Counted from the first letter of the stretch, positions 7,542 through 17,643 are shown. The stretch is 49,277 nucleotides of DNA from Mycobacterium sp. (GCF_008709575.1 NZ_VYIK01000023.1:1-49277); one strand, 5' to 3'. A program made the numbers and translations. Notes: generated by a model not told the origin, from the sequence alone.

Positions 7542-7668
7542 GGCCCGGGACTGGATCGAGCTGCCCGGCTTCACCCCGTGCCGAACGCCGTCCCAGTATC
7601 GTGACGTTGCTGATGTGCTCGGTGCGGCAGGCGCGGAGTACGCGAGCGCAGGACGGAGGGTACGCCAG

Positions 7669-8136
7669 ATGCAGGGACTGGTACTGCAGCTGACGCGTGC
7701 CGGATTCTTGCTGCTGCTGTGGCTTTTCATCTGGTCGGTGTTGCGGATCCTGCGGACCGATATCTACGCCCCGACCGGCGCGGTGATGGTGCGCCGCGGC
7801 TTGCCGTTACGCGGCACCCTGCGGCCGGCAGGGCAGCGCGGGCGTGCCGCACGCTACCTGGTGGTGACGGAGGGAGCGCTGGTCGGGGCGCGCATCACGT
7901 TGAGCGGCCAGCCGGTGCTGATCGGCCGTGCCGACGACTCCACCCTGGTCCTTACCGATGACTACGCCTCGACGCGACACGCGCGGCTCTCGCAACGGGG
8001 TTCGGAATGGTATGTCGAGGATCTAGGATCGACCAACGGCACCTACCTCGACAGGGTGAAGGTAACCACGGCTGTCCGAGTCCCGATTGGCACGCCGATC
8101 CGGATCGGCAAAACGGTAATCGAGTTGCGCCCGTGA
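7669..8136 (+). CDS. fhaB: FhaB/FipA, membrane-anchored FHA protein, 155 aa
   Basis: The length and sequence match Rv0019c (155 aa). Residues ~8-27 form one transmembrane helix (AGFLLLLWLFIWSVLRIL). The FHA domain occupies ~65-155 with GRADDS, STRHARL and STNGTYL. FhaB/FipA reads phosphothreonine and links PknA to the divisome (FtsZ/FtsQ) in mycobacteria. The ATG at 7669 is selected because GGAGGG lies 8-9 bases upstream and it reproduces the conserved N-terminus MQGLVLQLTR. It starts 127 bp after fhaA and its stop overlaps the pstP start. Confidence 0.93.
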   Translation: MQGLVLQLTRAGFLLLLWLFIWSVLRILRTDIYAPTGAVMVRRGLPLRGTLRPAGQRGRAARYLVVTEGALVGARITLSGQPVLIGRADDSTLVLTDDYASTRHARLSQRGSEWYVEDLGSTNGTYLDRVKVTTAVRVPIGTPIRIGKTVIELRP

Positions 8137-9590
8137 CCCTGGTTTTGCGATATGCCGCCCGCAGTGATGTCGGCCTGGTGCGCTCCAACAACGAAGATTC
8201 TGTCTATGCCGGAGCCCGGCTGCTGGCGCTGGCCGACGGCATGGGCGGGCACGCCGCCGGCGAGGTGGCTTCGCAGTTGGTGATCGCCGCGCTGGCTCCG
8301 CTCGACGACGACGAACCCGGCGGCGATTTGCTGGCCAAGCTCGACGCCGCGGTGCGGGCCGGTAATGCGGCCATCGCCGCCCAAGTCGAGATGGATCCCG
8401 AACTGGAGGGCATGGGTACCACGCTCACCGCAATACTGTTCGCGGGCAACCGTCTTGGGCTGGTGCACATCGGCGACTCGCGCGGCTATCTGCTTCGTGA
8501 CGGCGAACTCACCCAGATCACCAAGGACGACACGTTCGTCCAAACGCTCGTGGACGAGGGGCGGATCACCCGGGAAGAAGCCCACAGCCACCCGCAGCGC
8601 TCACTGATCATGCGAGCTTTGACCGGCCACGAGGTCGAGCCCACCCTGACCATGCGCGAGGTACGCGCCGGTGACCGGTACCTCCTCTGCTCGGACGGAC
8701 TCTCCGACCCCGTCAGCGACGAGACCATCCTGGAGGCCCTAAAAATCCCCGATGTCGACGAGAGCGCCGACCGCCTGATCGAACTCGCCCTGCGCGGGGG
8801 TGGTCCCGACAACGTCACCGTAATCGTTGCCGACGTCGTCGATCACGACTACGGGCCCACCCAGCCGATCATCGCCGGAGCGGTGTCCGGCGACGACGGT
8901 GGGCAAGCGACCCGACCCAACACCGCCGCCACCCGGGCTTCGGCCATCAAGCCCCGCAAAAACGTGGTGCAACGCGTGCTGCCGCAAGGAGAAACCTTCG
9001 TCCGGCCTCGTCGCTCCCGCCGCCGCACGCTGATCGGCGTCGCACTGGCGGTGATGCTGGCGATTGCGGCACTGGCGTTCGGCCGCGCTGTGATCCGCAG
9101 TAATTACTACGTCACCAGCTACCACGACACCGTGTCCATCATGCGGGGCGTCCAGGGGTCGATTTTCGGGTTATCCCTGCACCAGCCGTACCTGATGGCC
9201 TGCATCAACAGTCGAAACGAGCTTTCGCAGATCAGCTACGGCCAGTCGGTGGGCGCCCTCAACTGCCGTCTGATGACACTGGCCGACCTGCAGCCGTCGG
9301 GACGCGCCCAGGTCGCCGCCGGGTTGCCGGCCGGCAGCCTCGAAGACGCCATCGCCCAGCTCCGCCATTTAGCGTCGACCGGGCTGCTGCCCCCCTGCCC
9401 GCCGCCGTCCCCGGCGACGCCGACCCCGACGGCGGCCGGTCCGCGACCGGCCCCGCCCCCACCATCGCGGGGCCCGTCGGCCCCGCAACACCCCTCCGGC
9501 CCGTTACCGACAACCGCCGCAGCACCGCCGACCGCGACACTCCCGTCACCGCCACTGCAGCCGGGAATCGACTGCCGGGCGGTCGCATGA
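8133..9590 (+). CDS. pstP: PstP, PP2C-family Ser/Thr protein phosphatase, 485 aa
   Basis: A cytoplasmic PP2C domain (~1-235) carries the metal-binding aspartates: ADGMGGH (D35), GDSRGY (D115), SDGLSD (D188) and GPDNVTV (D226). A basic juxtamembrane stretch is followed by one transmembrane helix (~300-320), an extracellular domain (SNYYVTSYHDTVSIMRGVQG onward, described by its start) and a Pro/Thr-rich tail ending in GIDCRAVA. PstP reverses phosphorylation by PknA and PknB. The start is GTG at 8133, overlapping the fhaB stop as GTGA; it gives VTLVLRYAAR, slightly shorter than the H37Rv N-terminus. The stop overlaps the rodA start as ATGA. The C-terminal tail is about 30 residues shorter than in H37Rv (514 aa). 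Confidence 0.95.
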   Translation: MTLVLRYAARSDVGLVRSNNEDSVYAGARLLALADGMGGHAAGEVASQLVIAALAPLDDDEPGGDLLAKLDAAVRAGNAAIAAQVEMDPELEGMGTTLTAILFAGNRLGLVHIGDSRGYLLRDGELTQITKDDTFVQTLVDEGRITREEAHSHPQRSLIMRALTGHEVEPTLTMREVRAGDRYLLCSDGLSDPVSDETILEALKIPDVDESADRLIELALRGGGPDNVTVIVADVVDHDYGPTQPIIAGAVSGDDGGQATRPNTAATRASAIKPRKNVVQRVLPQGETFVRPRRSRRRTLIGVALAVMLAIAALAFGRAVIRSNYYVTSYHDTVSIMRGVQGSIFGLSLHQPYLMACINSRNELSQISYGQSVGALNCRLMTLADLQPSGRAQVAAGLPAGSLEDAIAQLRHLASTGLLPPCPPPSPATPTPTAAGPRPAPPPPSRGPSAPQHPSGPLPTTAAAPPTATLPSPPLQPGIDCRAVA

Positions 9591-10993
9591 CAACACAGCC
9601 GCAACCGCCGGTCGCGGTAAAGCCTCCGATGCCGACCCGGCGCAACGCCGAACTGCTGCTGCTGTGCTTCGCGACCATCATCACCACGACGGCATTCGCT
9701 CTGGTGGCAGCCAATCAAGACCGCCGCGTGCATCGCGATCTCCTCACCTACGCCGCGGCTTTCCTGGCGTTGTTCGTCGTTGCGCACCTGGCTGTCCGGC
9801 GCTACGCGCCCTACGCGGATCCGCTGCTGCTGCCGGTGGTTGCGCTGATAAACGGCTTGGGCCTGGTGATGATCTATCGGCTGAGCCTGCCAGGCGACCT
9901 CTCCGATCGCGAGCATCCCGGAGCGAACCAACAGATGCTGTGGACGCTGATGGGCGTGGCCGCGTTCGCGATCGTGCTGACGCTGTTGCGCGACCACCGG
10001 CAACTCGCCCGCTACGGCTACATCTGCGGGTTGACCGGCCTCGTGCTGTTGGCGGCGCCGGCACTGCTGCCGGCGTCGTTTTCCGAACAGAACGGCGCCA
10101 AAATCTGGATTCGCTTTCCCGGCTTCTCGCTGCAGCCCGCCGAGTTCTCGAAAATTCTCCTGCTCATTTTCTTCGCGGCGGTGCTGGTGGCCAAGCGCGG
10201 GCTTTTCGTCAGCGCCGGCAAGCACGTTGCGGGCATGGACCTGCCGCGCCCACGCGACCTGGCGCCCTTGCTGGCGGCGTGGATCATTTCGGTCGGCGTC
10301 ATGATTTTCGAAAAGGACTTGGGAACGTCGCTACTGCTGTACACGTCGTTTCTGCTGATCGTCTACATCGCCACCCAGCGGTTCAGCTGGATGGTGATCG
10401 GACTGGTGTTGTTCGCGTTGGGAAGCGCTGCGGCGTACTTCACGTTCGACCACGTCCGGATTCGGGTGCAAACCTGGCTGGATCCGTTCGCTGATCCCGA
10501 GGGCAACGGTTACCAACTGGTGCAGTCGTTGTTCAGCTTTGCCACCGGCGGCATTTTCGGCACCGGACTGGGCAACGGGCAACCCGGCACGGTTCCGGCG
10601 GCGTCCACTGATTTCATCATCGCCGCGTTCGGCGAGGAACTCGGCCTGGTCGGGCTGGCCGGCCTGCTATTGCTCTACACGATCGTCATCATCCGCGGCA
10701 TGCGGACGGCGATCGCGGTACGCGACAGCTTCGGTAAGCTGCTGGCCGCCGGCCTCGCCTCGACGCTGGCCATCCAGTTGTTCATCGTCGTCGGTGGCGT
10801 GACCGAGCTCATCCCGCTGACCGGGCTGACCACACCGTGGCTGTCTTACGGCGGCTCCTCGCTGCTGGCCAACTATGTGCTGTTGGCCATCCTGGCGCGC
10901 ATCTCGAATGCCGCGAGGCGTCCGTTGCGCACCCCGACGCGCAACACCTCGCCGATCGCCTCGGCGAGCACCGAGGTGATCGAGCGGGCATGA
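9587..10993 (+). CDS. rodA: RodA, SEDS-family peptidoglycan glycosyltransferase, 468 aa
   Basis: This polytopic membrane protein has about 12 hydrophobic segments and SEDS-family signatures such as GNGQPGTVPAASTDFIIAAFGEE (seen at ~325-350) and LTTPWLSYGGSS near the C-terminus. SEDS proteins polymerise lipid II together with a class B PBP, here the adjacent pbpA product. The length equals that of the mycobacterial protein (469 aa in H37Rv). The ATG at 9587 overlaps the pstP stop (ATGA) and the stop overlaps the pbpA start (ATGA), so translation is coupled through the cluster. Confidence 0.95.
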   Translation: MTTQPQPPVAVKPPMPTRRNAELLLLCFATIITTTAFALVAANQDRRVHRDLLTYAAAFLALFVVAHLAVRRYAPYADPLLLPVVALINGLGLVMIYRLSLPGDLSDREHPGANQQMLWTLMGVAAFAIVLTLLRDHRQLARYGYICGLTGLVLLAAPALLPASFSEQNGAKIWIRFPGFSLQPAEFSKILLLIFFAAVLVAKRGLFVSAGKHVAGMDLPRPRDLAPLLAAWIISVGVMIFEKDLGTSLLLYTSFLLIVYIATQRFSWMVIGLVLFALGSAAAYFTFDHVRIRVQTWLDPFADPEGNGYQLVQSLFSFATGGIFGTGLGNGQPGTVPAASTDFIIAAFGEELGLVGLAGLLLLYTIVIIRGMRTAIAVRDSFGKLLAAGLASTLAIQLFIVVGGVTELIPLTGLTTPWLSYGGSSLLANYVLLAILARISNAARRPLRTPTRNTSPIASASTEVIERA

Positions 10994-12465
10994 ACGCGTC
11001 CCTGCGCCGGATCTCGCTGACCGTGATGGCGTTGATCGTCTTGCTGCTGTTCAATGCCACTTTGACCCAGGTTTTCACCGCCGACGGGCTGCGTGCCGAT
11101 CCGCGCAATCAGCGGGTCCTGCTCGACGAGTACTCACGCCAGCGTGGCCAGATCACCGCCAACGGCCAACTGCTTGCCTACTCGGTAGCCACCGACAGCC
11201 GCTTTCGCTTCCTGCGCGTATACCCCGACCCGCTGGTATACGCACCGGTCACCGGGTTTTACTCACTGCGCTACTCGAGCACAGGTCTGGAACGCGCCGA
11301 GGACCCCGTGCTCAACGGTTCGGACCAGCGGCTGTTCGGTCGCCGGTTGGCCGATTTCTTCACCGGCCGCGACCCGCGCGGCGGCAACGTCGACACGACG
11401 ATCAGCCCGCGCGTGCAGCAGGCCGGCTGGGACGCAATGCAACAGAGCTGCAGCGGTCCGTGCAAGGGGGCGGTGGTCGCGCTGGAACCCTCCACAGGCA
11501 AGATCCTCGCGCTGGTGTCCTCGCCGTCCTATGACCCCAATCTGCTGGCGTCGCACAACGTCGAGGAACAGTCGCGGGCCTGGCAACAACTCCGTGACGA
11601 TCCGGCCTCGCCGCTGACCAATCGCGCTATCGCCGAGACCTACCCTCCCGGTTCGACCTTCAAGGTGATCACCACAGCCGCGGCCTTACAGAGCGGAGCC
11701 ACCGCGGACGAGGAACTCACCGCGGCGCCCACGATCCCGCTACCCAACAGCACCGCCACCCTGGAGAACTTCGGCGGCGCTCCGTGCGGCGGCGGGCAGA
11801 CGGTGTCGCTGGCCGAGGCGTTCGCCCGCTCATGCAACACCGCCTTCGTTCAGCTGGGCATGCTCACCGGCGTTGACTCTCTGCGCCGTACCGCACGGTC
11901 GTTCGGAATGGACATCGCCCCCGAACCGATTCCGCTGCAGGTCGCCGAATCTACGCTAGGCCCGATCCTGGACGCCGCCGCGCTGGGGATGTCGAGCATC
12001 GGTCAGAAGGACGTCGCGCTGACACCGCTGCAAAACGCGATGGTGGCGGCGACCATCGCCAACGGCGGTGTCACCATGGCGCCGTACCTGGTCGACAGCC
12101 TCAAGGGGCCCGACCTGGCCAACATCAGCACCACCGCCCCGATCAAACTTCGTCGCGCGGTGTCGCCGGAGGTCGCAGCTAAGCTAACGGAGTTGATGAT
12201 CGGCGCCGAGAAACTCACCGGGCAGACCGGGGCCATCCCCGGCGTGCAGATAGCATCCAAGACCGGCACCGCCGAACACGGCACCGATCCGCGCAACACT
12301 CCACCGCACGCGTGGTACATCGCATTCGCACCCGCGCAACGCCCCAAAGTGGCCGTTGCGGTCCTGGTCGAAAATGGTGCCGACCGGCTCTCCGCAACCG
12401 GCGGCGCGCTCGCTGCGCCGATCGGGCGTGCCGTGATCGAGGCCGCGTTGCAGGGGGGGCCATGA
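10990..12465 (+). CDS. pbpA: PbpA, class B penicillin-binding protein (transpeptidase), 491 aa
   Basis: A single N-terminal membrane anchor (residues ~9-27) is followed by a dimerisation domain and a transpeptidase domain. All three motifs are present: S222-TFK (catalytic Ser and Lys225), S281-C-N and K424-TG. The length is identical to M. tuberculosis PbpA (491 aa). The enzyme cross-links septal and polar peptidoglycan and is phosphorylated by PknB in mycobacteria. It is translationally coupled to rodA upstream and pknA downstream by ATGA overlaps. A run of seven G lies just before the pknA start (near 12454-12460), a likely site for sequencing or slippage errors. Confidence 0.96.
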   Translation: MNASLRRISLTVMALIVLLLFNATLTQVFTADGLRADPRNQRVLLDEYSRQRGQITANGQLLAYSVATDSRFRFLRVYPDPLVYAPVTGFYSLRYSSTGLERAEDPVLNGSDQRLFGRRLADFFTGRDPRGGNVDTTISPRVQQAGWDAMQQSCSGPCKGAVVALEPSTGKILALVSSPSYDPNLLASHNVEEQSRAWQQLRDDPASPLTNRAIAETYPPGSTFKVITTAAALQSGATADEELTAAPTIPLPNSTATLENFGGAPCGGGQTVSLAEAFARSCNTAFVQLGMLTGVDSLRRTARSFGMDIAPEPIPLQVAESTLGPILDAAALGMSSIGQKDVALTPLQNAMVAATIANGGVTMAPYLVDSLKGPDLANISTTAPIKLRRAVSPEVAAKLTELMIGAEKLTGQTGAIPGVQIASKTGTAEHGTDPRNTPPHAWYIAFAPAQRPKVAVAVLVENGADRLSATGGALAAPIGRAVIEAALQGGP

Positions 12466-13817
12466 GCCCACGGGTAGGGTTGACGCTGTCGGGTCGTTAT
12501 CGGCTGCAGCGCCTGATCGCCACCGGCGGCATGGGACAGGTCTGGGAGGCAGTCGACAATCGTCTGGGTCGCCGGGTCGCGGTCAAAGTGCTCAAGAACG
12601 AGTTCTCCTCCGACCCTGAGTTCATCGAGCGATTCCGCACCGAGGCCCGCACGACTGCGATGCTCAACCATCCCGGCATCGCCAGCGTGCACGACTACGG
12701 CGAAACCCAGATCAACGGCGAAGGCCGGACCGCCTACCTGGTGATGGAGCTGGTGAACGGCGAGCCGCTGAACTCGGTGCTCAAGCGGACCGGCAAACTT
12801 TCGTTGCGCCATACGTTGGATATGCTCGAGCAAACCGGCCGTGCGTTGCAGGTCGCGCACGCCGCCGGCTTGGTGCATCGCGACGTCAAACCCGGCAACA
12901 TCCTGATCACCCCGACCGGGCAGGTGAAGATCACCGACTTCGGGATCGCCAAAGCCGTCGACGCCGCGCCGGTGACGCAGACCGGCATGGTGATGGGCAC
13001 CGCTCAATACATCGCCCCCGAACAGGCTCTCGGTCACGATGCGACCCCGGCGAGCGATGTCTACTCGCTGGGGGTCGTCGGCTACGAATGCCTGGCAGGT
13101 AAACGCCCGTTCAGCGGTGACGGCGCGCTCACGGTGGCGATGAAGCACATCAAGGACCCGCCGCCGCCGCTGCCCGCCGAGCTGCCCCCCAATGTGCGCG
13201 AACTCATCGAGATCACCTTGTCCAAAAACCCCGGCATGCGATACCGCAGCGGGGGGCCGTTCGCCGACGCCGTGGCCGCGGTCCGCGCGGGCCGCCGGCC
13301 TCCCCGGCCGGTCGGCGGCCGGGCCACCCCGACGGCTATTCCCTCCCCGGGTTCGTCCTCTGGTCCTTCCCCGGGTCCCGCGGGCCGTGGCAGGGCGGCA
13401 GCAACCAGCGCCATGACCCGGGCCCCGACCGCCCGGCGATCATCTCGGTCCGGGGCGGGCGGTCACCGCACGCCTCCGCCACGGCGCACCTTCTCGGCCG
13501 GGCAGCGCGCCCTGCTGTGGGCAGCCGGCGTGCTGGGCGCGCTGGCGATCATCATCGCGGTGCTGATCGTCATCAACTCGCGTGCCCAGACCGATCAGCC
13601 CCAACAGTCGACCCCGACCGTCACCGATACCGGAACCCCCGGGGGCGCGTCCCCCCCGGCGGGATCGGGGTCGGTTCCCGCGCACCCGTCGGATTGGACG
13701 GATCGTGCGGTGACGGGTAATCCTGGACTGCAACGCGGGCAGCCCGCCATTGGCGGGGCTCCCGCGCCGATGCATGCTTGCGACGCGTCGCCGGCCCGAC
13801 ACGAGAAACGGCAATGA
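12462..13817 (+). CDS. pknA: PknA, transmembrane Ser/Thr protein kinase, 451 aa
   Basis: The kinase domain (~13-275) has a glycine loop ([11 protein letters not shown]), the lysine in VAVKVL, the catalytic loop HRDVKPGN and DFG, and an activation segment with TQTG. A basic Pro/Ser/Thr-rich linker follows, then one transmembrane helix (~350-370) and a short extracellular tail. PknA controls septation and growth, with substrates that include FtsZ, Wag31 and FhaB partners. There are no PASTA repeats, in contrast to pknB. The ATG at 12462 overlaps the pbpA stop and the stop overlaps the pknB start. At 451 aa it is a little longer than H37Rv PknA (431 aa); the difference lies in the linker and tail. 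Confidence 0.95.
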   Translation: MSPRVGLTLSGRYRLQRLIATGGMGQVWEAVDNRLGRRVAVKVLKNEFSSDPEFIERFRTEARTTAMLNHPGIASVHDYGETQINGEGRTAYLVMELVNGEPLNSVLKRTGKLSLRHTLDMLEQTGRALQVAHAAGLVHRDVKPGNILITPTGQVKITDFGIAKAVDAAPVTQTGMVMGTAQYIAPEQALGHDATPASDVYSLGVVGYECLAGKRPFSGDGALTVAMKHIKDPPPPLPAELPPNVRELIEITLSKNPGMRYRSGGPFADAVAAVRAGRRPPRPVGGRATPTAIPSPGSSSGPSPGPAGRGRAAATSAMTRAPTARRSSRSGAGGHRTPPPRRTFSAGQRALLWAAGVLGALAIIIAVLIVINSRAQTDQPQQSTPTVTDTGTPGGASPPAGSGSVPAHPSDWTDRAVTGNPGLQRGQPAIGGAPAPMHACDASPARHEKRQ

Positions 13818-15694
13818 CCACCCCGCAACACCTGTCCGACCGCTACGAACTGGGCGAAATCCTCGGCTTCGGCGGGATGTCCGAGGTTCACTTGGCCCGC
13901 GACGTCCGGCTCCACCGTGACGTGGCGGTCAAGGTGTTGCGTGCCGATCTGGCCCGCGACCCGAGCTTTTATCTGCGCTTTCGCCGCGAAGCACAAAACG
14001 CTGCGGCGCTGAACCACCCGGCGATCGTCGCGGTGTACGACACCGGCGAGGCAGAAACCGACGCCGGGCCGCTGCCCTACATCGTGATGGAATACGTCAA
14101 CGGCGTCACGCTGCGCGATATCGTCCACACCGAGGGTCCGATGCCACCGCAACGGGCCATCGAGGTGATTGCCGATGCCTGCCAGGCGCTGAACTTTTCC
14201 CACCAGCACGGCATCATCCACCGTGACGTCAAGCCGGCGAACATCATGATCAGCACTACCAACGCCGTCAAGGTGATGGATTTCGGCATCGCCCGGGCGA
14301 TCGCCGACAGCGGGAACAACGTCACTCAAACCGCAGCGGTCATCGGAACGGCGCAATACCTCTCGCCCGAGCAGGCCCGCGGCGACACCGTCGATGCCCG
14401 CTCCGATGTCTACTCGCTGGGGTGCGTCCTTTACGAAATCCTGACCGGAGAACCGCCTTTCGTCGGCGACTCACCGGTCGCGGTCGCTTACCAGCATGTG
14501 CGCGAAGACCCCGTTCCGCCCTCGCAACGACATGGCGGCATCTCCCCCGAGCTCGACGCCGTCGTGCTCAAAGCCCTGGCCAAAAACCCGGAGAACCGCT
14601 ACCAAACCGCCGCGGAGATGCGCGCCGACCTGGTCCGGGTGCACAACGGCGAGCAACCCGAGGCGCCCAAGGTGCTCACCGACGCCGAGCGGACCTCGCT
14701 GCTGGCGGCGAGCCATTCCGGTGATTCATCACGCTCGCACACCGACGCGCTGCCTCACCAGGAACCAGATTTCGCCGGTGACCGCAACGTCGGTTCGGTG
14801 GGCCGCTGGCTGATCGCGGTCGCGGTGCTGGCGGTGTTGACCGTCGTCGTCACGGTCGTCATCAACACCTTCGGCGGCAACATGCGCAGCGTGCAGGTGC
14901 CCGATGTGCGGGGCCAGACGTCCGCCGACGCCATCGCGACCCTGCAAAACCGCGGCTTCAAGACCCGCACCCAGCAAAAACCCGATTCGGCGGTGCCGCC
15001 CGACCACGTCATCGGCACCGATCCCGGCGCCAACGCCTCGGTAGCCGCCGGTGACGAGGTCACCCTGAACGTGTCTACCGGCCCTGAGCAGCGTCAGGTG
15101 CCTGACGTGTCGTCGCTGAGCTACGCCGCCGCGGTCAAGAAGCTGAAAGCAGCCGGTTTCGGGCGGTTTCGTCAGGTGGATTCGCCGTCGACTCCGGAGA
15201 TGAAGGACCGGGTGCTGGCCACCAATCCGCCGGCCAATCAGACCTCGGCGATCACCAACGAGATCACCATCGTTGTCGGCTCCGGCCCGGCGACCAGAAA
15301 AGTTCCCGACGTCGCCGGACAGTCCGTCGAGCTCGCGAAGAACAACCTCAGCGTCTACGGGTTCGGCAAGTTCACCGAGGCCGAGGTCGACAATCCCCGC
15401 CCTGGCGGCGAAGTGATCGGCACCAATCCCCCCGCCGGTGCGACCGTGCCGGTGGACTCGGTGATCGAACTGCAGGTCTCCAAGGGCAACCAGTTTGTGA
15501 TGCCCGACCTGTTGGGTCTGTTCTGGACCGAGGCCGAACCACAATTGCGGGCTCTGGGCTGGACCGGGGTACTGGTCAAGGGCGCCGACGTCGACGCCGG
15601 CGGCGCGGCGCACAACCGGGTCGTGTACCAAAGCCCCCCGGTGGGCCAGGGCGTCAACAAGGACGCCACTATCACGCTGAAGTTCGGTCAGTGA
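13814..15694 (+). CDS. pknB: PknB, PASTA-domain Ser/Thr protein kinase, 626 aa
   Basis: The kinase domain (1-~280) has K40 (VAVKVL), D138 (HRDVKPAN), D156 (DFG) and activation-loop Thr171 and Thr173. A transmembrane helix (~332-353) is followed by four extracellular PASTA repeats of ~65 residues each, which sense muropeptides or lipid II. Length and key residue numbers equal those of M. tuberculosis PknB. Substrates include CwlM, MurJ, FhaA and PbpA, three of which are encoded here besides itself. It is translationally coupled to pknA. A trpG gene follows on the same strand after 31 bp, unlike the convergent arrangement in H37Rv. Confidence 0.97.
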   Translation: MTTPQHLSDRYELGEILGFGGMSEVHLARDVRLHRDVAVKVLRADLARDPSFYLRFRREAQNAAALNHPAIVAVYDTGEAETDAGPLPYIVMEYVNGVTLRDIVHTEGPMPPQRAIEVIADACQALNFSHQHGIIHRDVKPANIMISTTNAVKVMDFGIARAIADSGNNVTQTAAVIGTAQYLSPEQARGDTVDARSDVYSLGCVLYEILTGEPPFVGDSPVAVAYQHVREDPVPPSQRHGGISPELDAVVLKALAKNPENRYQTAAEMRADLVRVHNGEQPEAPKVLTDAERTSLLAASHSGDSSRSHTDALPHQEPDFAGDRNVGSVGRWLIAVAVLAVLTVVVTVVINTFGGNMRSVQVPDVRGQTSADAIATLQNRGFKTRTQQKPDSAVPPDHVIGTDPGANASVAAGDEVTLNVSTGPEQRQVPDVSSLSYAAAVKKLKAAGFGRFRQVDSPSTPEMKDRVLATNPPANQTSAITNEITIVVGSGPATRKVPDVAGQSVELAKNNLSVYGFGKFTEAEVDNPRPGGEVIGTNPPAGATVPVDSVIELQVSKGNQFVMPDLLGLFWTEAEPQLRALGWTGVLVKGADVDAGGAAHNRVVYQSPPVGQGVNKDATITLKFGQ

Positions 15695-15725
15695 CCCGAG
15701 CCCGCCGGGGAGCCGACGGTAGCCT

Positions 15726-16427
15726 GTGGCGGTGCAGATTTTAGTCGTCGACAACTACGACAGCTTCGTGTTCAACCTCGTTCAGTACCTCGGGCAGTTG
15801 GGAGTCACGGCAGCGGTCTGGCGTAACGACGACGCCCGGTTGTCCGACGCGGCCGCGATCACCAGCGAATTCGACGGGATCCTATTGAGCCCGGGCCCCG
15901 GAAAGCCCGAACGCGCAGGCGCGTCGATCAGCCTGGTCCACGCCTGTGCCACGACGGCTACGCCCCTCCTCGGGGTCTGTCTGGGTCACCAGGCTATTGG
16001 TGTCGCGTTCGGCGCCACCGTCGACCGCGCCCCCGAACTGCTGCACGGCAAGACCAGCAGCGTTTTTCATACGAATACCGGTGTGCTACAGGGGCTTCCA
16101 GATCCGTTCACGGCGACCCGGTACCACTCGCTGACGATCCTGCCGGACACCTTGCCGGCTGAGCTCGCAATTACCGCCCGCACGCGCAGCGGCGTGATCA
16201 TGGGAGTGCAGCACACCGAGCTGCCGATCCACGGGGTTCAATTCCATCCCGAGTCGATCCTGACCGAAGGCGGGCACCGGGTGCTGGCCAACTGGTTGGC
16301 CGACTGCGGCCACGTCTGCGACGACGCATTGGTGCGGCGGCTGGAACGCCAAATTCAGGCCAGTGTGGGTGTGGCGGGGCCGCACGGCCGGCCGACGCTA
16401 TCCGGCGCGGGTCATTCGGTTCAGTAG
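15726..16427 (+). CDS. trpG: Glutamine amidotransferase subunit, TrpG/PabA type, 233 aa
   Basis: This class I glutamine amidotransferase carries the catalytic triad Cys85 (GVCLGHQ), His174 and Glu176 (QFHPES) and the start signature VDNYDSFVFNLVQYLG. It supplies ammonia from glutamine to a chorismate-using partner: anthranilate synthase (TrpE) for tryptophan or aminodeoxychorismate synthase (PabB) for folate. Sequence alone does not say which. The GTG at 15726 is preferred because GGGGAG lies 13 bases upstream; GTG at 15732 (MQILVV) is a close alternative that matches H37Rv better. The gene runs in tandem behind pknB and overlaps the convergent DUF881 gene by 7 bp (16421-16427). Confidence 0.92.
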   Translation: MAVQILVVDNYDSFVFNLVQYLGQLGVTAAVWRNDDARLSDAAAITSEFDGILLSPGPGKPERAGASISLVHACATTATPLLGVCLGHQAIGVAFGATVDRAPELLHGKTSSVFHTNTGVLQGLPDPFTATRYHSLTILPDTLPAELAITARTRSGVIMGVQHTELPIHGVQFHPESILTEGGHRVLANWLADCGHVCDDALVRRLERQIQASVGVAGPHGRPTLSGAGHSVQ

Positions 16428-17170
16428 TTGAGCGGGCCGGTCGGCTCGGCGAAATGCATGCGTACCGGCTCGGTGTAACCGACGATGTGCACGTCTGCCA
16501 CCGCTTCTTCGGTGTAGCCCAGACCGAACCGCGCGACATACTGCTTGTAGACATTCACCGGCGCAGCGGCGGCCAGCGCTGCCTGCATGGCCGCGGCGTT
16601 GCCGATAGCGCTGATGGTGTACGGCGGACTGTAGGTACGTCCGTTGAGCAGCAGCGTGTTTCCCACACAGCGTGGTGCCGACGTGGCGATGATGCGCTGG
16701 TCCTGCATCTGCACGGCCTCGGCGCCGGCGCTCCACAGCGCATTGAGCACGCCCTGGATGTCTTGCTGGTGCACAACCAGGTCGTCGGGGGCGGCATCGC
16801 GCGGGAATCGGCCGTTGGCGTCTCGCGCAGCATCGCTCAGCGTGACCACCACGCCCGGCCCGTGTAAGGGGTCCAAACCCGCGTCGGCGGCCAACTCCGC
16901 ATTGCGCCGCAGCATCGCCGTCAGCGCAGCGTCGGCGGAGCGTCCGTGGGTGGCGTCCAGCCTGGTGGCCAGACTCTCGCGTTCGGTGCCCAGCCGATCC
17001 ACCGAAGCCTGCGCCTGGCGCACCAGGTCGACCAGCCGCGGCGCGTCGCTGCGCCGGATCTCTTCGCCACCGGACACCCCGTGGGTCGCGCCCAACAGCA
17101 AGCCGGCGAGCAGACAGACCACCGGAACGCCGAGCCGCCACGGCGAGCGGCGGGCGATCGATCTGGCCAT
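16421..17170 (-). CDS. DUF881-family membrane-anchored protein (Rv0012 homolog), 249 aa
   Basis: One N-terminal transmembrane helix or signal anchor (PVVCLLAGLLLGATHG, residues ~14-30) is followed by a predicted coiled coil (~45-85) and the DUF881 domain with GPGVVVTLSD and ALWSAGAEAV. The family is widespread next to crgA and division genes in actinobacteria, and a role in septum or wall assembly is suspected. The ATG at 17170 follows AGGGAG. The gene is divergent from crgA (107 bp apart) and convergent with trpG. Confidence 0.88.
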   Translation of the reverse strand: MARSIARRSPWRLGVPVVCLLAGLLLGATHGVSGGEEIRRSDAPRLVDLVRQAQASVDRLGTERESLATRLDATHGRSADAALTAMLRRNAELAADAGLDPLHGPGVVVTLSDAARDANGRFPRDAAPDDLVVHQQDIQGVLNALWSAGAEAVQMQDQRIIATSAPRCVGNTLLLNGRTYSPPYTISAIGNAAAMQAALAAAAPVNVYKQYVARFGLGYTEEAVADVHIVGYTEPVRMHFAEPTGPLNY

Positions 17171-17239
17171 CGCTCTCCCTGCGTTGATCGCAGCGTGGGT
17201 TAATCTCTTAGCCGAACCCGTGCAGCCGTCTCCGCTATC

Positions 17240-17257
17240 GTTGCACGTTCCTGCAAC
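17240..17257. repeat. Inverted repeat upstream of crgA
   Basis: GTTGCA at 17240-17245 and TGCAAC at 17252-17257 form a perfect 6-bp inverted repeat with a 6-base spacer, 20 bp before the crgA start. TATCGT at 17236-17241 overlaps it and could be a -10 element, so the repeat may be an operator or a 5'-UTR hairpin. No matching -35 was found. Confidence 0.35.
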
Positions 17258-17277
17258 ACCGTGTCGTCGAGGTACCC

Positions 17278-17559
17278 ATGCCCAAGTCAAAGGTCCGCAA
17301 AAAGAGCGATATCACCGTCACCGCGGTGAGCCGTACCCCGGTCAAGGTCAAGGCCGGGCCGTCCAGCGTGTGGTTCGTCGCGCTGTTCACGGGTTTGATG
17401 CTGATCGGCTTGATCTGGCTGATGGTGTTTCAGCTGGCGGCGACCGGTCCTGATGCGCCTGCGGTGCTGTCCTGGATGGCCAACCTGGGCCCGTGGAACT
17501 ATGCAATTGCCTTCGCTTTCATGATCAGCGGGCTGCTGCTCACGATGCGGTGGCACTAA
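17278..17559 (+). CDS. crgA: CrgA, septum protein with two transmembrane helices, 93 aa
   Basis: The length is identical to M. tuberculosis CrgA. A basic cytoplasmic N-terminus ([11 protein letters not shown]) is followed by two transmembrane helices (~30-52 and ~72-90) joined by a short loop. CrgA recruits and stabilises divisome proteins such as FtsZ, FtsQ, FtsI, PbpA and CwsA. The start gives the conserved N-terminus. The last codons (WH-stop) form the first unit of a 14-bp tandem triplication that extends past the stop. Confidence 0.95.
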   Translation: MPKSKVRKKSDITVTAVSRTPVKVKAGPSSVWFVALFTGLMLIGLIWLMVFQLAATGPDAPAVLSWMANLGPWNYAIAFAFMISGLLLTMRWH

Positions 17560-17591
17560 GAACGTGGCACTAAGAACGTGGCACTAAGAAC
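17550..17591 (+). repeat. 14-bp tandem repeat, three copies, over the crgA stop
   Basis: GTGGCACTAAGAAC is repeated exactly three times (17550-17563, 17564-17577, 17578-17591). The first copy contains the last two crgA codons and its TAA stop; the others lie in the 3' untranslated region. As 14 is not a multiple of three, copies two and three cannot extend the protein. Confidence 0.9.
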
Positions 17592-17616
17592 TAAGCCATC
17601 GCTGGGGCCGTGCATC

Positions 17617-17634
17617 AATCACACCGGTGTGATT
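17617..17634. promoter_or_regulatory. Perfect 18-bp palindrome, operator-like
   Basis: AATCACACCGGTGTGATT is identical to its reverse complement. It lies between crgA and the Rv0010c-type gene, about 64 bp before the latter's start, and 10 bp before a pair of DnaA-box-like sequences. Its size and symmetry suit a dimeric regulator. It is not the parS consensus. Confidence 0.6.
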
Positions 17635-17643
17635 CATCCCCAC

